In this document: positions 22,669 to 33,581 of the stretch, piece by piece
Layout of the letters: each line of letters begins with the position of its first letter
Position numbering within the stretch: position 1 is the first letter of the stretch
Position numbers and translations under genes: made by a program
NCBI GenBank assembly: GCA_905221605.1
Contig: CAJNDS010000109.1
Coordinates: 125,001-189,000 of the forward strand
DNA: 64,000 bases
Direction of reading: 5' to 3'
DNA from: Symbiodinium natans
Taxonomy: Eukaryota; Sar; Dinophyceae; Suessiales; Symbiodiniaceae
The notes under the pieces: generated by a model
The model's input: only the letters and a program-made list of their open reading frames with translations
Databases searched by the model: none
What the model was told of the DNA's origin: nothing

Positions 22669-23802
22669 CCTCTAAAGTGGGTACCCGGTAGCCCTGTGTG
22701 GTGCACTGTGATGCCCTCAGCGTGGTTGATGCCCTGTGCCGCGCCTGTGCGGCTTGCCGCGTCAGGCTGGATTTCGTCGCGTCGGCGCTCCACCGGTCTC
22801 GGACCTGAGGAACTCAAGTAAGGTCTATTCTTCTCTTCTTTTGCTCTTTCTTTCTTCATTTGGATTGAGCTTAGACAGAGCTCCTGCTGTGTGCCGCACT
22901 TTTTGGATGGTTTCCACTCAGGCCCCTGCGCCAGTATCCCAAAGCTGGCCCTCGTGAAACTTGCGTCCTTGTGTTTACAAGTTTAGGAAGAAACGCAATT
23001 CTCGACTCTTTCATTGACTCACCATTCGTTGTCCATGCCCAATCTAGAGCTCGAAGGCGCAAAGAAAGGTTTGATGTTTAAAGGCATCATGCACTGTGAG
23101 TCACGTCCTGTAAGATGATGCAGCGAGTTCCCAGGCTCAATGGTTGCCTTGGGCGCAGATACATGCCACACGGCACGTGCACATGCACTGGGACAAGGAA
23201 GCGTGATTTTCGGATTCGGATGCCGACCAGGCAGGCTTCTTCACTGCTTGCAGAAGTGCTCGGCCCGCTATCTGTACTGGCTGTGCTGCGATCGCTCTCG
23301 CAGGTCATGATCCGGCGCGAGCCCTGGCAGTGAGCGCTGGTTGCATTCTGACACTTGACTGATCTTGACTGAGGCTAGAGCAGATGCAGACCCGCTGCAG
23401 CCAGGGAAAAAATGAAAAGGATAAGTCCTTGCTGGCCAGCAAGGAATAGCAAGGAGCACCAGGTCTCAGATGCAAGGAGCACCAGGTTTCAGATGCCGCT
23501 TGGGCGGTGGCTCGTGAGGTTTCAGGTCCGGCCGAGTCCCCCCATACCTGACCTCGCGTACATCGTTCAGCATCGTTCGACAATACAAAGAGAGCAGCTT
23601 AGAGAAAAAAACGCCTCGAGCTGGTTAGGCTCAAAGTACTTCAGGAGCTCCTTTGAAGGGTCCTTCACGGAAACATACGGAAAAACTCAAACTGTCAGCA
23701 ACTCTGCACACCAAGACAACGGGTCCCTTGAGTCTCGCGGACTCCAAGTCAACTGCTCACGAGACTCCTCGATGGCACAAACCTTCTTCTTCTTCTCTGC
23801 AG

Positions 23803-23868
23803 GTATGACGCTCTGAACTATGCTGCGGAGGACGGTGGGCCTCAAGCACTCTGTTTGCTCACACCTTC
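23803..23868 (+). CDS. Ankyrin-repeat exon on the plus strand
   Basis: A polypyrimidine tract and acceptor (CTTCTTCTTCTTCTCTGCAG|G at 23784-23802) precede a frame reading YDALNYAAEDGGPQALCLLT. This matches the ankyrin core T-A-L-x-x-A-A-x-x-G-x-x-x-x-L-x-L-L. Its strand is opposite to most genes here, so it marks either a plus-strand gene or an inverted fragment. The frame stays open to 24193 but is not recognisable after the repeat. The 5' exons are not found; the open frame at 23412-23816 upstream is a different phase. Confidence 0.5.
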
Positions 23869-24266
23869 ACTGCTGACTGGAGCAACCGTCGCATCTGCAT
23901 GTCTGAGGCCGGGCGCAGATTCAGGAGCTTTACCCAAACCTGAGCAGGTCAGGTCCCCAGATCTGGCGTTGCAGAATCTGGCCGCGTTCGGTTCAAAGTG
24001 CCAGGCCATGCGACAGCAGTACACGCTCTCCAGAGTCTGTGAAAGAGCCTTTGCAGTAAGACCTAAGATCACACGGAAACAGATAGCCAAGGGGCTGCAC
24101 CACGTTACCATTCAGCGAGGTGCAAGTATGTGCAAAACAAGGCCCTGCGAACAATCGAAATTGTCTGTGCGATCTCCCATCCGCGAAGCTTGACGTCGCC
24201 GCATTTTGGTATGAGGTTGCTGCAGTGCGCATTCGGTAGTCTCAGTGTGTGGCACATTGCTGGCAG

Positions 24267-25320
24267 CTGGAAGAAGGACACAACGTCCGATGCATTCTCG
24301 AAGTCTACCAACACTACCTGGCAGTTGGAACCAGCTAGTGCAAACCACTTCAGCTCAGCATGAAGGTGCAAAAGCAGATGGGAAGTTGTTCTGTGGCAGC
24401 TTTTGCAGACAAAAACTAGCTGGAAAGCTCTGCGTCCGAGCAGCCCAGTTCTCGACCCGGCCAGGCACCTTGCAGAGCAGCTGGCAGAACGGCTTGCCGA
24501 GCTGCTTGCAGAACGGCTTGCAGAGGTCAGGTCATCAGTTTGGGGGTCCGGCCATGGCATACCGAATCGCGTACTCCAGGACAAAGATCGTCATTCTAAC
24601 GCACCTCTCCTTGTCCTGCGACCAAGCAGCCTGGTCTCCCCTACAGCGCTCATAAGTTGCTCACATGCGCTCACATATTTTCTATTTGAGAGAGTTCTGT
24701 CCTTGATGAGGTCAGCAAATCGCTCAATTCGGACGACCAGGCAGGGCCTGCACTTGCGGTCCCGGCCATGCCAATACCTTGGATCCAGAACCGTGCAGTC
24801 AGGGTGTTGCCCAAGCGAAAGCCTCTGAGACGCTGAGTCGCCGACATGGCGCCACAACTTAAGTCTTGCAAGATGTCTGCCTGGCGCATTAACTAGCCCT
24901 GGCTGCTATGTTCAGATCTTGGATTGGCGCGAAGGAATCAAGCCTCCTGAAGCGGCAGTCTGCGGACACGCTCCTGCGGAAACCGCAGTGTGAGTAGGTA
25001 CCGTGCGCCAACGTGGGAGTCTGAAGCTTCCCAGTTGCACACTTTCTGCATGCTCCCCCTGCGCCCGACAATGCCATCCTCCAGGCAGGTTTGTATGAGG
25101 TCGATCGCCCTGGATACGTCGAACCTGCACACGTACGTGTGGCTATCAGAATGTTGTCACATCTTGGACTGGCCACAGACACAGACTTCACTTCTTTCTG
25201 AGTTCTACAAGCTTTACATGCGATGGACGGTAAGGGCAGGACTTCTTGTGCTGAAGCACCCTCAGGGCGCTGAGGCGGATGAACCTTCGTTGCCACAAGA
25301 ACCGTTTGACATCCGTTTGA
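24267..25320 (-). CDS. Sec14-like CRAL-TRIO lipid-binding protein, partial exon set
   Basis: CRAL-TRIO proteins carry phosphoinositides or other lipids between membranes. Exons: up to 25285 (TDVKRFLWQRR), 25124-25079 (FDVSRAIDLIQTCLE), 24973-24947 (ERVRRLPLQ), about 24857-24670 (DPRYWHGRDRKCRPCLVVR through FADLIKD) and about 24317-24267 (VVLVDFENASDVVSFFQ). Joining across the GT-AG intron 25284-25125 gives the family's RFL-x-A/Q-R-x-FDV-x-x-A-x-x-x-x-x-x-LE signature; the next intron 25078-24974 is GA-AG, 105 nt. The D-x-x-GRP-x-LV strand is present with C in place of G. The lipid-pocket C-terminal half and the start codon are not located. Exon edges at 24.8-24.6 kb are uncertain. Confidence 0.72.
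24478..24528. repeat. 24-bp tandem repeat
   Basis: Two and a half copies of GCAGAACGGCTTGCCGAGCT-type sequence. It probably lies in an intron of the Sec14-like gene, giving Leu-Ala-Glu repeats forward and Ser-Ala-Ser repeats in reverse. Confidence 0.6.
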
Positions 25321-25416
25321 CCGTTTACCCGCGATGCAGGCACAGGCACGCTGTGGCCTCCACTGGAGAGCTCAAAGATGCTCTTGACATCTCTTGACAA
25401 GGTCATTTCCGAGTCA

Positions 25417-25767
25417 TTACCGAAGCGAGTCGACCGGAAGACTTGAAGGCAAAGCTGCGATGCCCCCAAACGATGGGATCCAGAAAAGACTCTCGAAGTT
25501 CTCCCAGTGCTCTGTAAGGTCATTGCTACTACTGACATAAGGTGCCACACGTGACCATGCACCAAGAGACTCCGGGAGATCATCTCTGCCGTTGCGCCGC
25601 CTAAGGTGTGGAAAAGTCTCAAGCTTCGCATTGCGGATATTGCGGCTCGCGCTTTTGTCAACTTCTCCGTAAGCGTCATCTGATGTCATCTGTCCCTGTA
25701 AGCCCACTCGGTGCCTCTGAGCCCCTGGCGCACACCACTCCTTCCGCAAGGCTGCTAGAGCCTGCAC
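25417..25767 (-). CDS. Minus-strand open frames upstream of the Sec14-like gene
   Basis: Two overlapping minus-strand frames read like protein here: one beginning MTLTEKLTKARAAISAMRSL at 25679 and one containing RNGRDDLPESLGAWSRVAPY. Only one can be real. The first could supply the N-terminus of the Sec14-like protein, as it is in the right place and strand, but no splice joins it convincingly to the exon ending at 25285. Confidence 0.25.
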   Translation of the reverse strand: MQALAALRKEWCAPGAQRHRVGLQGQMTSDDAYGEVDKSASRNIRNAKLETFPHLRRRNGRDDLPESLGAWSRVAPYVSSSNDLTEHWENFESLFWIPSFGGIAALPSSLPVDSLR

Positions 25768-26054
25768 CTTGCAGAACTGCTTATGCTTGGTCCACCGACC
25801 TTCATCACTGTCCCCTGCGTATTTTGAGGTCCAGATGCGCGCAAAGCCGCAAAGCTCTCACGAGTTTCTCAGCTCGAGGATGCGAATTCCATAGGATTCA
25901 TTTACTCAATTTACTCCTTAGGCGATTCCGAAGGGGACCAGAGCCTCGGCTTCTGCCAGAGGCGTGTTGAGGAAGATCAAGCGGCTCCCAAGAGGTGTAC
26001 CTCCAGAAAACAGGAATCAGAGAATGGGACAGGGAACAGGAGAGCCCGGGGAGG

Positions 26055-26160
26055 GGCCCCCTTTCGCGCATCAGCCCTCTGCCTGTGCGGTCGGCAAAGA
26101 TTTCTTCAGCTGAAGGCTCAAATAGCACCTGGAAGTGGGCCACATTGGGCCACGCATGCG
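26055..26160 (-). CDS. Possible coding exon, unidentified
   Basis: The minus-strand reading VLFEPSAEEIFADRTGRGLM after a CACTTCCAG|G acceptor is protein-like, in a 125-codon open frame ending at 25898. No domain is recognised. It may belong to the gene preceding the Sec14-like gene. Confidence 0.3.
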
Positions 26161-26279
26161 AAGCTTCGCGCTTGCGCGAGTGCGAACCATCTGAGAGCAA
26201 GCTGAGATGGCGGCAACCTCCTCTGGCAGTAAGTTGCTGCCTAGGTATTGATGTACAGAGGTACACAGAAGTCACATAG

Positions 26280-27610
26280 AAGCCGTTGGAGATGCGGGAG
26301 CCCGATTTTTCAAAGCGTATAGGTACTTATAGTCATAGTGTCACTTGGGGGTGAGCCAATCTACACACTCGATGTGCTGCTCTTGCAGCTAGGAGACTGT
26401 GAGGGCGCTGGATGTTCACACAACCTCCCACCGAAGGGACGCTGAAATCCTGCAGATTTCAACGGTGCACTCCGTGACCACGGGCTTCGGTGAACTCTGA
26501 CGAGCCTTTGTAAAGAGCGCCGAAGATGGTGCAGAAGGTAAGTAGGGCAGATCCTGTGGCAGCACCATTCGGGGGCAGGGCATCGAATCCTTAACCTGAC
26601 TCAACCCTGCCAACGGTGCTCTGTTGGTTCTCCGTGTGCTTTTCTCTTTCTGTCACGCCTCCTGCTTCTCCTCATCCTCGAAGTCTGCACACGAGCTGGT
26701 CTTCTTCCTACCTCGAGGATTCCAATGCTCTTGGAGACTTTGGTAGGACTTTGGCAGGACACATTCAACACATTTCAACACATTTCAACACACCCAAGCC
26801 CCTGAGGCGAAGACTTCTGGATGTAACTGTCGACAAAGCTCGCGAGATCCATCCCTGTTTTGCCATGCCTACAGCCTCAGCCACAGGTTCACAGGTGAAG
26901 CTTCGGCAATTGCATGATGGTCGGTGCTCGGCGCCCAACTTCACCCGAATGGCAAACTAAACTAATCGGACCTTGCAGTTTTCGAGCCAGAGTGGCGACA
27001 GGCATGACTGATGCCCCACTTTCCGAATCGCTCGGCCAATCTCTTCAGTGCAAACCACTTGCGTCAACTGCGAGCTGTTGCCCTCCCTGCAGGACGTGGC
27101 CTCGCCCTTGTTGCCAGAATGTAAAATTGCACAAGAACACAAGAACTCTCAGAATTTCAACTTTTAGAGAGTTTGAAAACTTCTACACGGCTGCTACACG
27201 GACATTGCGGGAGCCTTAGTCGAAGGTGAGCTTCCAGAATAGGATGTACTCCAAGCTCCGAAATCTGCCGCAGCGGTGGGCGACATGAGGGGAAGTGGTG
27301 GTGGACCCCCCCCTAAAACCTTCTTGTAAACTTCAAACATAAACTTCAAACACATCGTGAAGGAAAAGCCTCAACCCTTCGCATGCCTTGACCTTCCTTG
27401 GTGCGATTGCAATTTGCAACGCGAGACCCCGTAGAGTCTAGATGAGCGACTGCTCGTACCAACATGTACTCGTGCCGAATTCCTTCTTCCGGAAGTGGCT
27501 GGACCGAAAAATGTGAAGATCGGGGTCGGGAAGAAGTGACAAATGAACAAAGTGCTGCAGAACAGATCCTGCCCCAGCTGAGATCGAGCAGTCGCGTTGC
27601 CACGTGTTGC
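26280..27610. other. No gene recognised
   Basis: ORFs of up to 126 codons on both strands without domains. The best minus-strand candidate is 27060-26957 (CTEEIGRAIRKVGHQ...LENCKVRLV, then stop). The best plus-strand candidate is 26740-26957 (LLDVTVDKAREIHPCFAMP). ACATTTCAAC is repeated at 26766-26790. Confidence 0.4.
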
Positions 27611-27612
27611 CA

Positions 27613-27614
27613 CG

Positions 27615-27712
<98 letters not shown>

Positions 27713-27725
27713 GGTCGCGGTCGCG

Positions 27726-27761
<36 letters not shown>
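27613..27761. repeat. (CGT)n microsatellite with CGGTCG interruption
   Basis: About 49 units of GTC/CGT, broken once by GCGGTCGCGGTCGCGG at 27710-27726. It translates to poly-Arg, poly-Asp, poly-Thr, poly-Ser or poly-Val depending on frame, which explains four open frames of 109-161 codons that I do not accept as genes. Confidence 0.97.
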
Positions 27762-28184
27762 TGCATTTAGTTGACACATCGACATGTACATGAACAAGGC
27801 AAAAAACAGAGTTGCCGGCCGTAGCTGGCATCGAGCTTCTTCCGCCGGAGGCTGGGATGTGAGCCAGTACGCCTTCGTGGCAACAGCTGAATAGTCAAAG
27901 GTCAGAGACGGAGCTGCAGAACAGGTTGAGACTGTCTGAAGCCGTGGCCAACTAGCTCCACTGCCATCCAGAGCTGGACTGTCAAACCTGGCAAACCCAA
28001 GAAGACTCTCTGTAGAACCAGCACACTTCCAGTCTCTCGCATGCGGGGGGGGAGGGGGTGGGGGGGGTTTGTCGTATCAAGCAATCCGAGCATCTGTTGA
28101 ATTCGCCTCGGCTTCCTGCCGAGAAGCGTTTGGAACAAGCAAACACGGGATCCGGTCTCCTTTTCCCCAACCCACCCTTCCTCC

Positions 28185-28937
28185 GTGCCGACCCCCCCCC
28201 CTTTTCCCTGGGACCCCCGCCCATCGCTTGGAGGAGCTGCAAACCGACGAGGAGCCCTGGACTTGCCTGGCACCGCCCCTAGGACCCCTGGGACCATTCT
28301 GGGACCCTACCAGGACCTTGCTGCAACCCCCCCTCTTCTGTGCTGGGACCCCCTCCCCTTTTTTGAGGCCTTTCCCGCCCGGCTGCCGAGGCGGCGCGCG
28401 CAAGAGTTTACAAGTAATACCCTCACATTTGAAGAGTTTTTGTTTCGTCGAGAATCCCGCTGGAAGACTACTTCCATTACAGGGGTTTTCGTATGGGCCA
28501 ATGCTATCACATTTAAAGAAAAAAATCGGGGGGCTGAGCTACAGTTTGGATCGGTGAAACTACAATACGTTCCTATTGATTTTAATCGAGAATCAATACA
28601 TTGCCAATGGTCTTATTGTTGCGGCGCCCTGCCTTTCTCATTGCGAGGGGGGGGGACCACCAATTTTATCAGATTAGATATATCGATACCCTGCCACCGA
28701 GCACATGTTGGCGGCTTCGGTTGGCACGCTGTTTTCTGCTCGTGCATTGTCTTTGGCACAGCAAGATTTTGCCTCCGGAGTGACGACAGCATGCAACAGC
28801 ACATCTACGCCCGGTCTAAGCCCCTAAGATTCCTAAGTGAATGGTGCGCCTTGGGCGACCGATTCACAGGTTCCAGTGTGGTCCCAGTTGGTACACGAAT
28901 GCATCACCCCCTTCTGCCGCAAAGTGTATCCATATAA
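28185..28937 (+). CDS. 250-codon plus-strand ORF, unidentified
   Basis: A long open frame. The first third is GGGACCC-rich low complexity. The middle (28420-28690) is AT-rich compared with its surroundings and reads FEEFLFRRESRWKTTSITGV... and ...LQFGSVKLQYVPIDFNRES. No family is recognised. The abrupt base-composition change suggests an inserted segment. It may still be a chance ORF. Confidence 0.25.
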   Translation: MPTPPPFPWDPRPSLGGAANRRGALDLPGTAPRTPGTILGPYQDLAATPPLLCWDPLPFFEAFPARLPRRRAQEFTSNTLTFEEFLFRRESRWKTTSITGVFVWANAITFKEKNRGAELQFGSVKLQYVPIDFNRESIHCQWSYCCGALPFSLRGGGTTNFIRLDISIPCHRAHVGGFGWHAVFCSCIVFGTARFCLRSDDSMQQHIYARSKPLRFLSEWCALGDRFTGSSVVPVGTRMHHPLLPQSVSI

Positions 28938-29099
28938 CAGAACTGGACACGTGGTCCACACCAGTCTGTTAGGTCAGCTTGCTCTGCAAGTCCGACGGCG
29001 CGAAGTTCACAGCCCGCCAGTCTTGTTCTCAGCACAGCACAGTTCTGACCCGACACCACCCAAGGGCACACCATAGCTGCAATAGTGGCACTGGGAGCA

Positions 29100-32000
29100 G
29101 GGCTGACTGCGGCCATCAAGATGTCCTCATTTGCCTTCAGGAGAGAGAGCATCTCAGAACAGCTATCAATACTAGCGGAGAGTAGAGCCCGATGGAGCCA
29201 GGCAGCCCGAAGAGCATCAGAGGCATACTCCACCGCCATGCCATTAACTCGGCGAAAAGGCGCGTCACGTCGCAAGTCTTACAAATGGGGGGGGGGTGCA
29301 TCACAAGTCTTGTCAGGTGACGTACAGCGATCCATCCTGCTGCTCCCTAGTGCCAGCGAGTCACTTTGCACACACTTCATGATGAAGTCGAAGTCCCCTG
29401 CACCGGGGCAAAGTGTCGACGTGCGCTGACATCTGCAGCAATTGGCACAGGAGCTATTGGTGTCGCATCCCCTTAGACTTCGACGTCGTCTTTGCCTCTG
29501 AGCCGGTCTGTGGCGCAACTCAGCGCACACCGATCCATGCGCACAGCGGCCAGGATCAAGTCCTCTTTCTGAATCTGAAAATCTGAAAATCACAACTGAA
29601 AACCTGAGTACTACACTTGCGTCACTACAGCGACTGCCGTAGACATTCTGGACTCCGGGAACCCCCTGAGTGCAAGCGTTCAATCGCGTTGTTGACGAAC
29701 TGCAGAAATTTGCCCGCATTGCCGGCACTCCTCGCGATCGCGCAGGCGCTCGGAGGCATGCCTTGGCGACTCCACGAGTGGGGGGGGGGGGGTGGGGGGG
29801 GTGGGGGGGGGGGGGGGGTGGGGGGGGTGGGGGGGTGGGGGGGGTGGGGGGGGGTGGGGGGGGGGTGGGGGGGGTGGGGGGGGTGGGGGGGGTGGGGTGG
29901 GGTGGGGGGGGTGGGGGGGGGGTGGGGGGGGTGGGGGGTGGGGGGGGGTGGGGGGGTGGGGGGGGTGGGGGGGGTGGGGGGGATGGGGGGGGGTGGGGGG
30001 CGGGGGCCGGTGAGCATTTGTGATTTGTGCAGCTTCTACGGTTTCTCTTCGTAGCTGCTAAAAGCTTACTGGCACGCGCATGCCGTGCAAGCCAAGGCCC
30101 TGCGTGCGCAGCGCAGGCAGGGCTTGTGCAAATTGATGCCTAAGCCTAGAAACCGACACGAAACCCGCAAGTGGATCATACAGCTCTCCAAGCTCGCAGC
30201 TCAAGTGCCAATGGCTCGCGTTGCGAGGCCTCCCTTACCTGCCATAGTTGCTATGCTTTGGACCATTGGGCTCTATTGGACTCTGACTGCCCTGCGACAA
30301 ATCACGGCACAGGCACGAGTTCGTCATCATCTTGAAGCTTCGGCGATGCACATTGCAGTGCGAAGCCAGATGATCGTAGAGCTTTCAGCACGAGGTCGCG
30401 ATCCTGCTCTGCTTCCACAATGTGAATGCAATGCAGCGATCAATGCAGCGGACGCAACAAGACTTGCAAATGAAACAGCAACTCGTAGAATCCGTAGAAA
30501 GCCAACTCGGAAAGAGCTCACAAGGAGCTGTCATTTTGAAGCGCGGGGTCTGCATGGAGCATGACCTGACCAGACTCAGAACCAATTCACAGAACTTGAG
30601 AAAAGGCAATGTTGAGGCTTAAGGCGTACAAGGCCCCGTTCTGCTGCCTGGATGTCACGGTCGTTTCAGACCCCCCCCCCCCCCCCCACCTGCCACGTGC
30701 CACGGTCCAAGGCCTCCTCCAACAGGCTGCGGTCCCCACGCAGGATCTCGGAGGCGTGCGCCAGGGCCAGCCAGCTCTGCCTCTACAAACTGAGTCGAAA
30801 TCGCCATCTGCCACTTCTACTACTCTTGAACGAGGCGGAGCCTCTTTGACCAAATGGCTCCACGATTTGCTTCAATTGACACTTCTTTTCGAAGACCTCT
30901 CCATCTCCTCATACTCCTCCAGTTCCAACTCCCTACTCCCATGATTCCCATGTTATCCTACTCCCATTCCTGCCATTTCCTGCTGGCTCTATTGTACCTC
31001 GCCTGAGCGCAAGCTGCACTACCGCCCTGTCGTTGCAGATGTCCGGATGGGCGAAGGATAGGCAACGCCAGCTCGAAGCGATCGCCTGACGTGTCCCGTC
31101 ATATGTCCCTTCATATCGCATCCAAATACGAAGCAAATGGCAATTGCAGGTTTAGGGAGATCGCTACAGACTGGGCCTTGAGCATGAACTCACGATCTGT
31201 GTACAGCACAGGATCACAGTACCTGCGCACGCGACACCCATAGACTGACCCTGAATACGAAAAAAACACGAATGCAGCTGCGGAGCTCGATCGCTTGCCA
31301 ATTCTGGGCTACAGCCTGGAAAAGGCTTCGTGATGCTCATCGTAAATGTCGCAAGCATCACACATGTCTGCTTTCGGCTGTCTTCACCGGGTTGGGAGGA
31401 AAAACGCGGGGCGAGTCCCGACTATCATTCGCCGACCCCTTTCCTCCATGCAAAGATCCGGGTCGGCTCGCAGCTCGGCAGCAGCAAACCGAAGGCTGCG
31501 GCCGCTCTGCTGCACAGCTTGTAAAACAATATCCTGGTCAAGAAGCCACCCAGCAGAACATATTGAACATATTTCAGGATCTCTGAGAACCGGTCCACAA
31601 AGCTCAATAACCGGCCTCTTGCATCCGCAAGTCGTCACTCAGGAGTTCCAAGACCTCCCCAGACTGAGCCAAGGCGGCCTCCACGATCGGCAGGTTGACC
31701 TTCCACAATTGCGCGGTCTCAGTGCAGTATTCGGTGTGGTCAAAATTCCCCTCGTTCTCTCACGTTTCCTCACATGTCGCATGAGGCAAAAACGATTGCT
31801 TGATGGAAAACACCTCTGTCTGATCTGCTTCACACTTTCCGTGTGAGCGGGTCCTGAAGCTCTGGGTCGGCGAAAGCGATGGCCAGACCATTCTGGCGAA
31901 CCGCAGCCTCAAAGAGCGTGTATAATGAGCTGCCGTCAAATTCCGATGGTGCTGGGTCGACTGGGGCTTTGGGTGTCAGGGTATCGGGCGCAAAGACTAC

Positions 32001-32505
32001 TCTGCAGCTTCAAGAAACCCACACAAGCTCCGGAACTGCTGACAGCAGCTGCTTCGGATTGCCCCAAAACTGTCGAGTGCGCAATAGCAGGCGACGGCTC
32101 GCCTCAACGTACTTCGGATGAGATTGTACGACACGGGGCATTTCCTCCCAAGACAGCGCAGTCAGGCGACAACACCTAACTGGTACGAGTCCACCATAGT
32201 CCAACGCTCCAGCGGCCTGGAGCTGAATGCCATCACGCTGCAATATGAACTGCACCTGTTGCGTTGCTGGATGTTGCTGGTGGTCTGCTGGTGGTGTTCG
32301 AAGGAGAATCAAAGCTGCAGCATGGCCTTCACATCGTCCACAAGCTCCATCGGAGTATCATAGGGCATCTTGTCCAACCTTGGCCGATAGAGCCCAAGTA
32401 GAGGTATGCCATTTTAATGTGCCAACGGATTTCTTGAGCACCTGATGATCTCCTCCAGATCATCATCTGGTTGCGTCCGCTTGGCATAGGGCACCAGGAC
32501 CTTGC
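29100..32505 (-). CDS. DUF4116 tandem-repeat protein, many small exons
   Basis: DUF4116 is a ~50-residue repeat of unknown function, of pattern DxxxVxxAVxxxGxALxxAxxxLRxD. Exons in order: 32505-32442 (KVLVPYAKRTQPDDDLEEII), 32378-32327 (LDKMPYDTPMELVDDVK), 32255-32176 (VQFILQRDGIQLQAAGAL), about 31919-31854 (LFEAAVRQNGLAIAFADPEL), 31699-31616 (LPIVEAALAQSGEVLELLSD), 31533-31444 (DIVLQAVQQSGRSLRFAAAE), 31315 onward (AVAQNWQAIELRS), 31222-31177 (DPVLYTDREFMLK), 31085-31003 (CLSFAHPDICNDRAVVQLAL), 30780-30690 (SWLALAHASEILRGDRSLLE), 30403-30313 (DRDLVLKALRSSGFALQCAS), about 29567-29485 (EDLILAAVRMDRCALSCATD), about 29395-29346 (DFDFIMKCVQSDSLAL), about 29244-29200 (NGMAVEYASDALR) and about 29140 (NEDILMAAV). 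Most junctions keep repeat length exactly when GA, GC or GT donors are used. Start and stop codons are not located. Confidence 0.85.
29779..30006 (+). repeat. (GGGGGGT)n G-rich tract
   Basis: About 228 bp that are nearly all G with a T every 4-9 bases. It lies between DUF4116 exons (30403-30313 and 29567-29485), so it is intronic and on the transcribed minus strand appears as C-rich RNA. It has strong G-quadruplex potential on the plus strand. It produces spurious Gly/Trp/Val and Pro-rich ORFs on both strands. Confidence 0.95.
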
Positions 32506-32506
32506 C

Positions 32507-32650
32507 TGATCAACATGATCACAGTGTGGACATGTGGACATGAGAAGTGAAGGCTCCAGGATACCTTGCGCACGCGTGCAACAGCTCCGATGCCTCGATA
32601 CTTCCGCATTGTTTCGTATTGAAGCTCCAGCCGAAGCACATCGCGAGTCA
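32507..32650 (-). CDS. Possible upstream exon of the DUF4116 gene
   Basis: On the minus strand, overlapping frames read RDVLRLELQYETMRKYRGIG and KQCGSIEASELLHACA just before the exon starting at 32505, with a GCGCAAG|GTATCC donor. The second resembles an acidic-loop helix but lacks clear EF-hand residues. Which frame is used is undecided. Confidence 0.3.
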
Positions 32651-32899
32651 CAGAGGAGCACCGTTTTCTGTGACAGTGTCGTGCTCATTGTGCCTTTGAC
32701 CAAATCCGAAATCACGCTTGCTCTGATCGTCCTTTGCGGCCGCTGCTTGGGGTTGCAAGAAGTCAGCGTGATTACATTCATCATGGCGAACGATACTTTG
32801 CCAGAAGGCTCAGCACAAACGCTGCGGACCACAGCCAAAACAAACTGTTCTAATCTCGTTGTACCAATGACACAACATGTGACTCTCAGCTGCAGCGCT

Positions 32900-33580
32900 T
32901 AAGGCGAGATTCGTTGACTGTCAGCATAGCTCTTTCACTTCTGCTGCGCTGTTCACACCCTCCCACAGCGCTTCTTGATCTGTACCCGCGTGTTTGGACA
33001 AGTTATGACAAGTTAGAAGTAAGCTTCAAGGTTTAGGTGAAAGGACTTAGGAATTTGGTTAAGCAACCATCCATAACGATCTACTCCACCTCCGGCCCTT
33101 GTCACACAACTCGCCAAAACCATACCAAGCGTGTCGCCCTGTTCTTGCCCTCGGCTCCGAGCACAACAATCCCATCGATTCAACTGGGTGACGCGACCAC
33201 GAAAGCTTCAGACTGCCACGGCACCCGTTCATCCGATCGGCTACCCTTTAAATAAGCTCGCGCATTTGAAGCCCGTATTATAATAATGGGGAAAAGACCC
33301 TAGACTTGGAGATGAAGACAGAAGACTCATGCATCTAGTTCCAGCTCCAGCGGTAAGACTCATGAAAAGACGAGTGTTATCCAGACCAGACGTTAACAGG
33401 GTCTCAAGGTGTGTACTGCGTTCGTACACTCATTGCGCTCACTCAGTACATTCGTTAACTTATTCGTTTCTCTCTTCGTAATATTAATATGAAGTGAACG
33501 CACACTATTACTAATGCCGCACGAAAAAAGAAAAGAATATTGACTACTGCAAAGTGGAAGTTTCACAACTCCGAACCATC
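32900..33580. other. No gene recognised; AT-rich patch
   Basis: The stretch 33250-33550 is AT-rich (CGTAATATTAATATGAAGTG). A similar-looking AT-rich patch with ATTAATGGGGCACGAAGTG occurs at 36000-36240, and a third, in the other orientation, at 14640-14960. They may be diverged copies of one element. Confidence 0.4.
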
Positions 33581-33581
33581 G

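Noticed and set aside
27346-27831. Overlapping 109-161 codon ORFs rich in Arg, Asp or Thr
   Set aside because: All are readings of the CGT microsatellite in different frames; there is no conserved sequence on either side.
29617-30054. Gly- and Trp-rich 145-codon plus ORF and Pro-rich minus ORF
   Set aside because: Product of the near-pure G tract; it is intronic to the DUF4116 gene.
30085-30564. 159-codon plus-strand ORF with a hydrophobic stretch
   Set aside because: The opposite strand at 30403-30313 carries a near-perfect DUF4116 unit in series with the others, so this ORF is its antisense.
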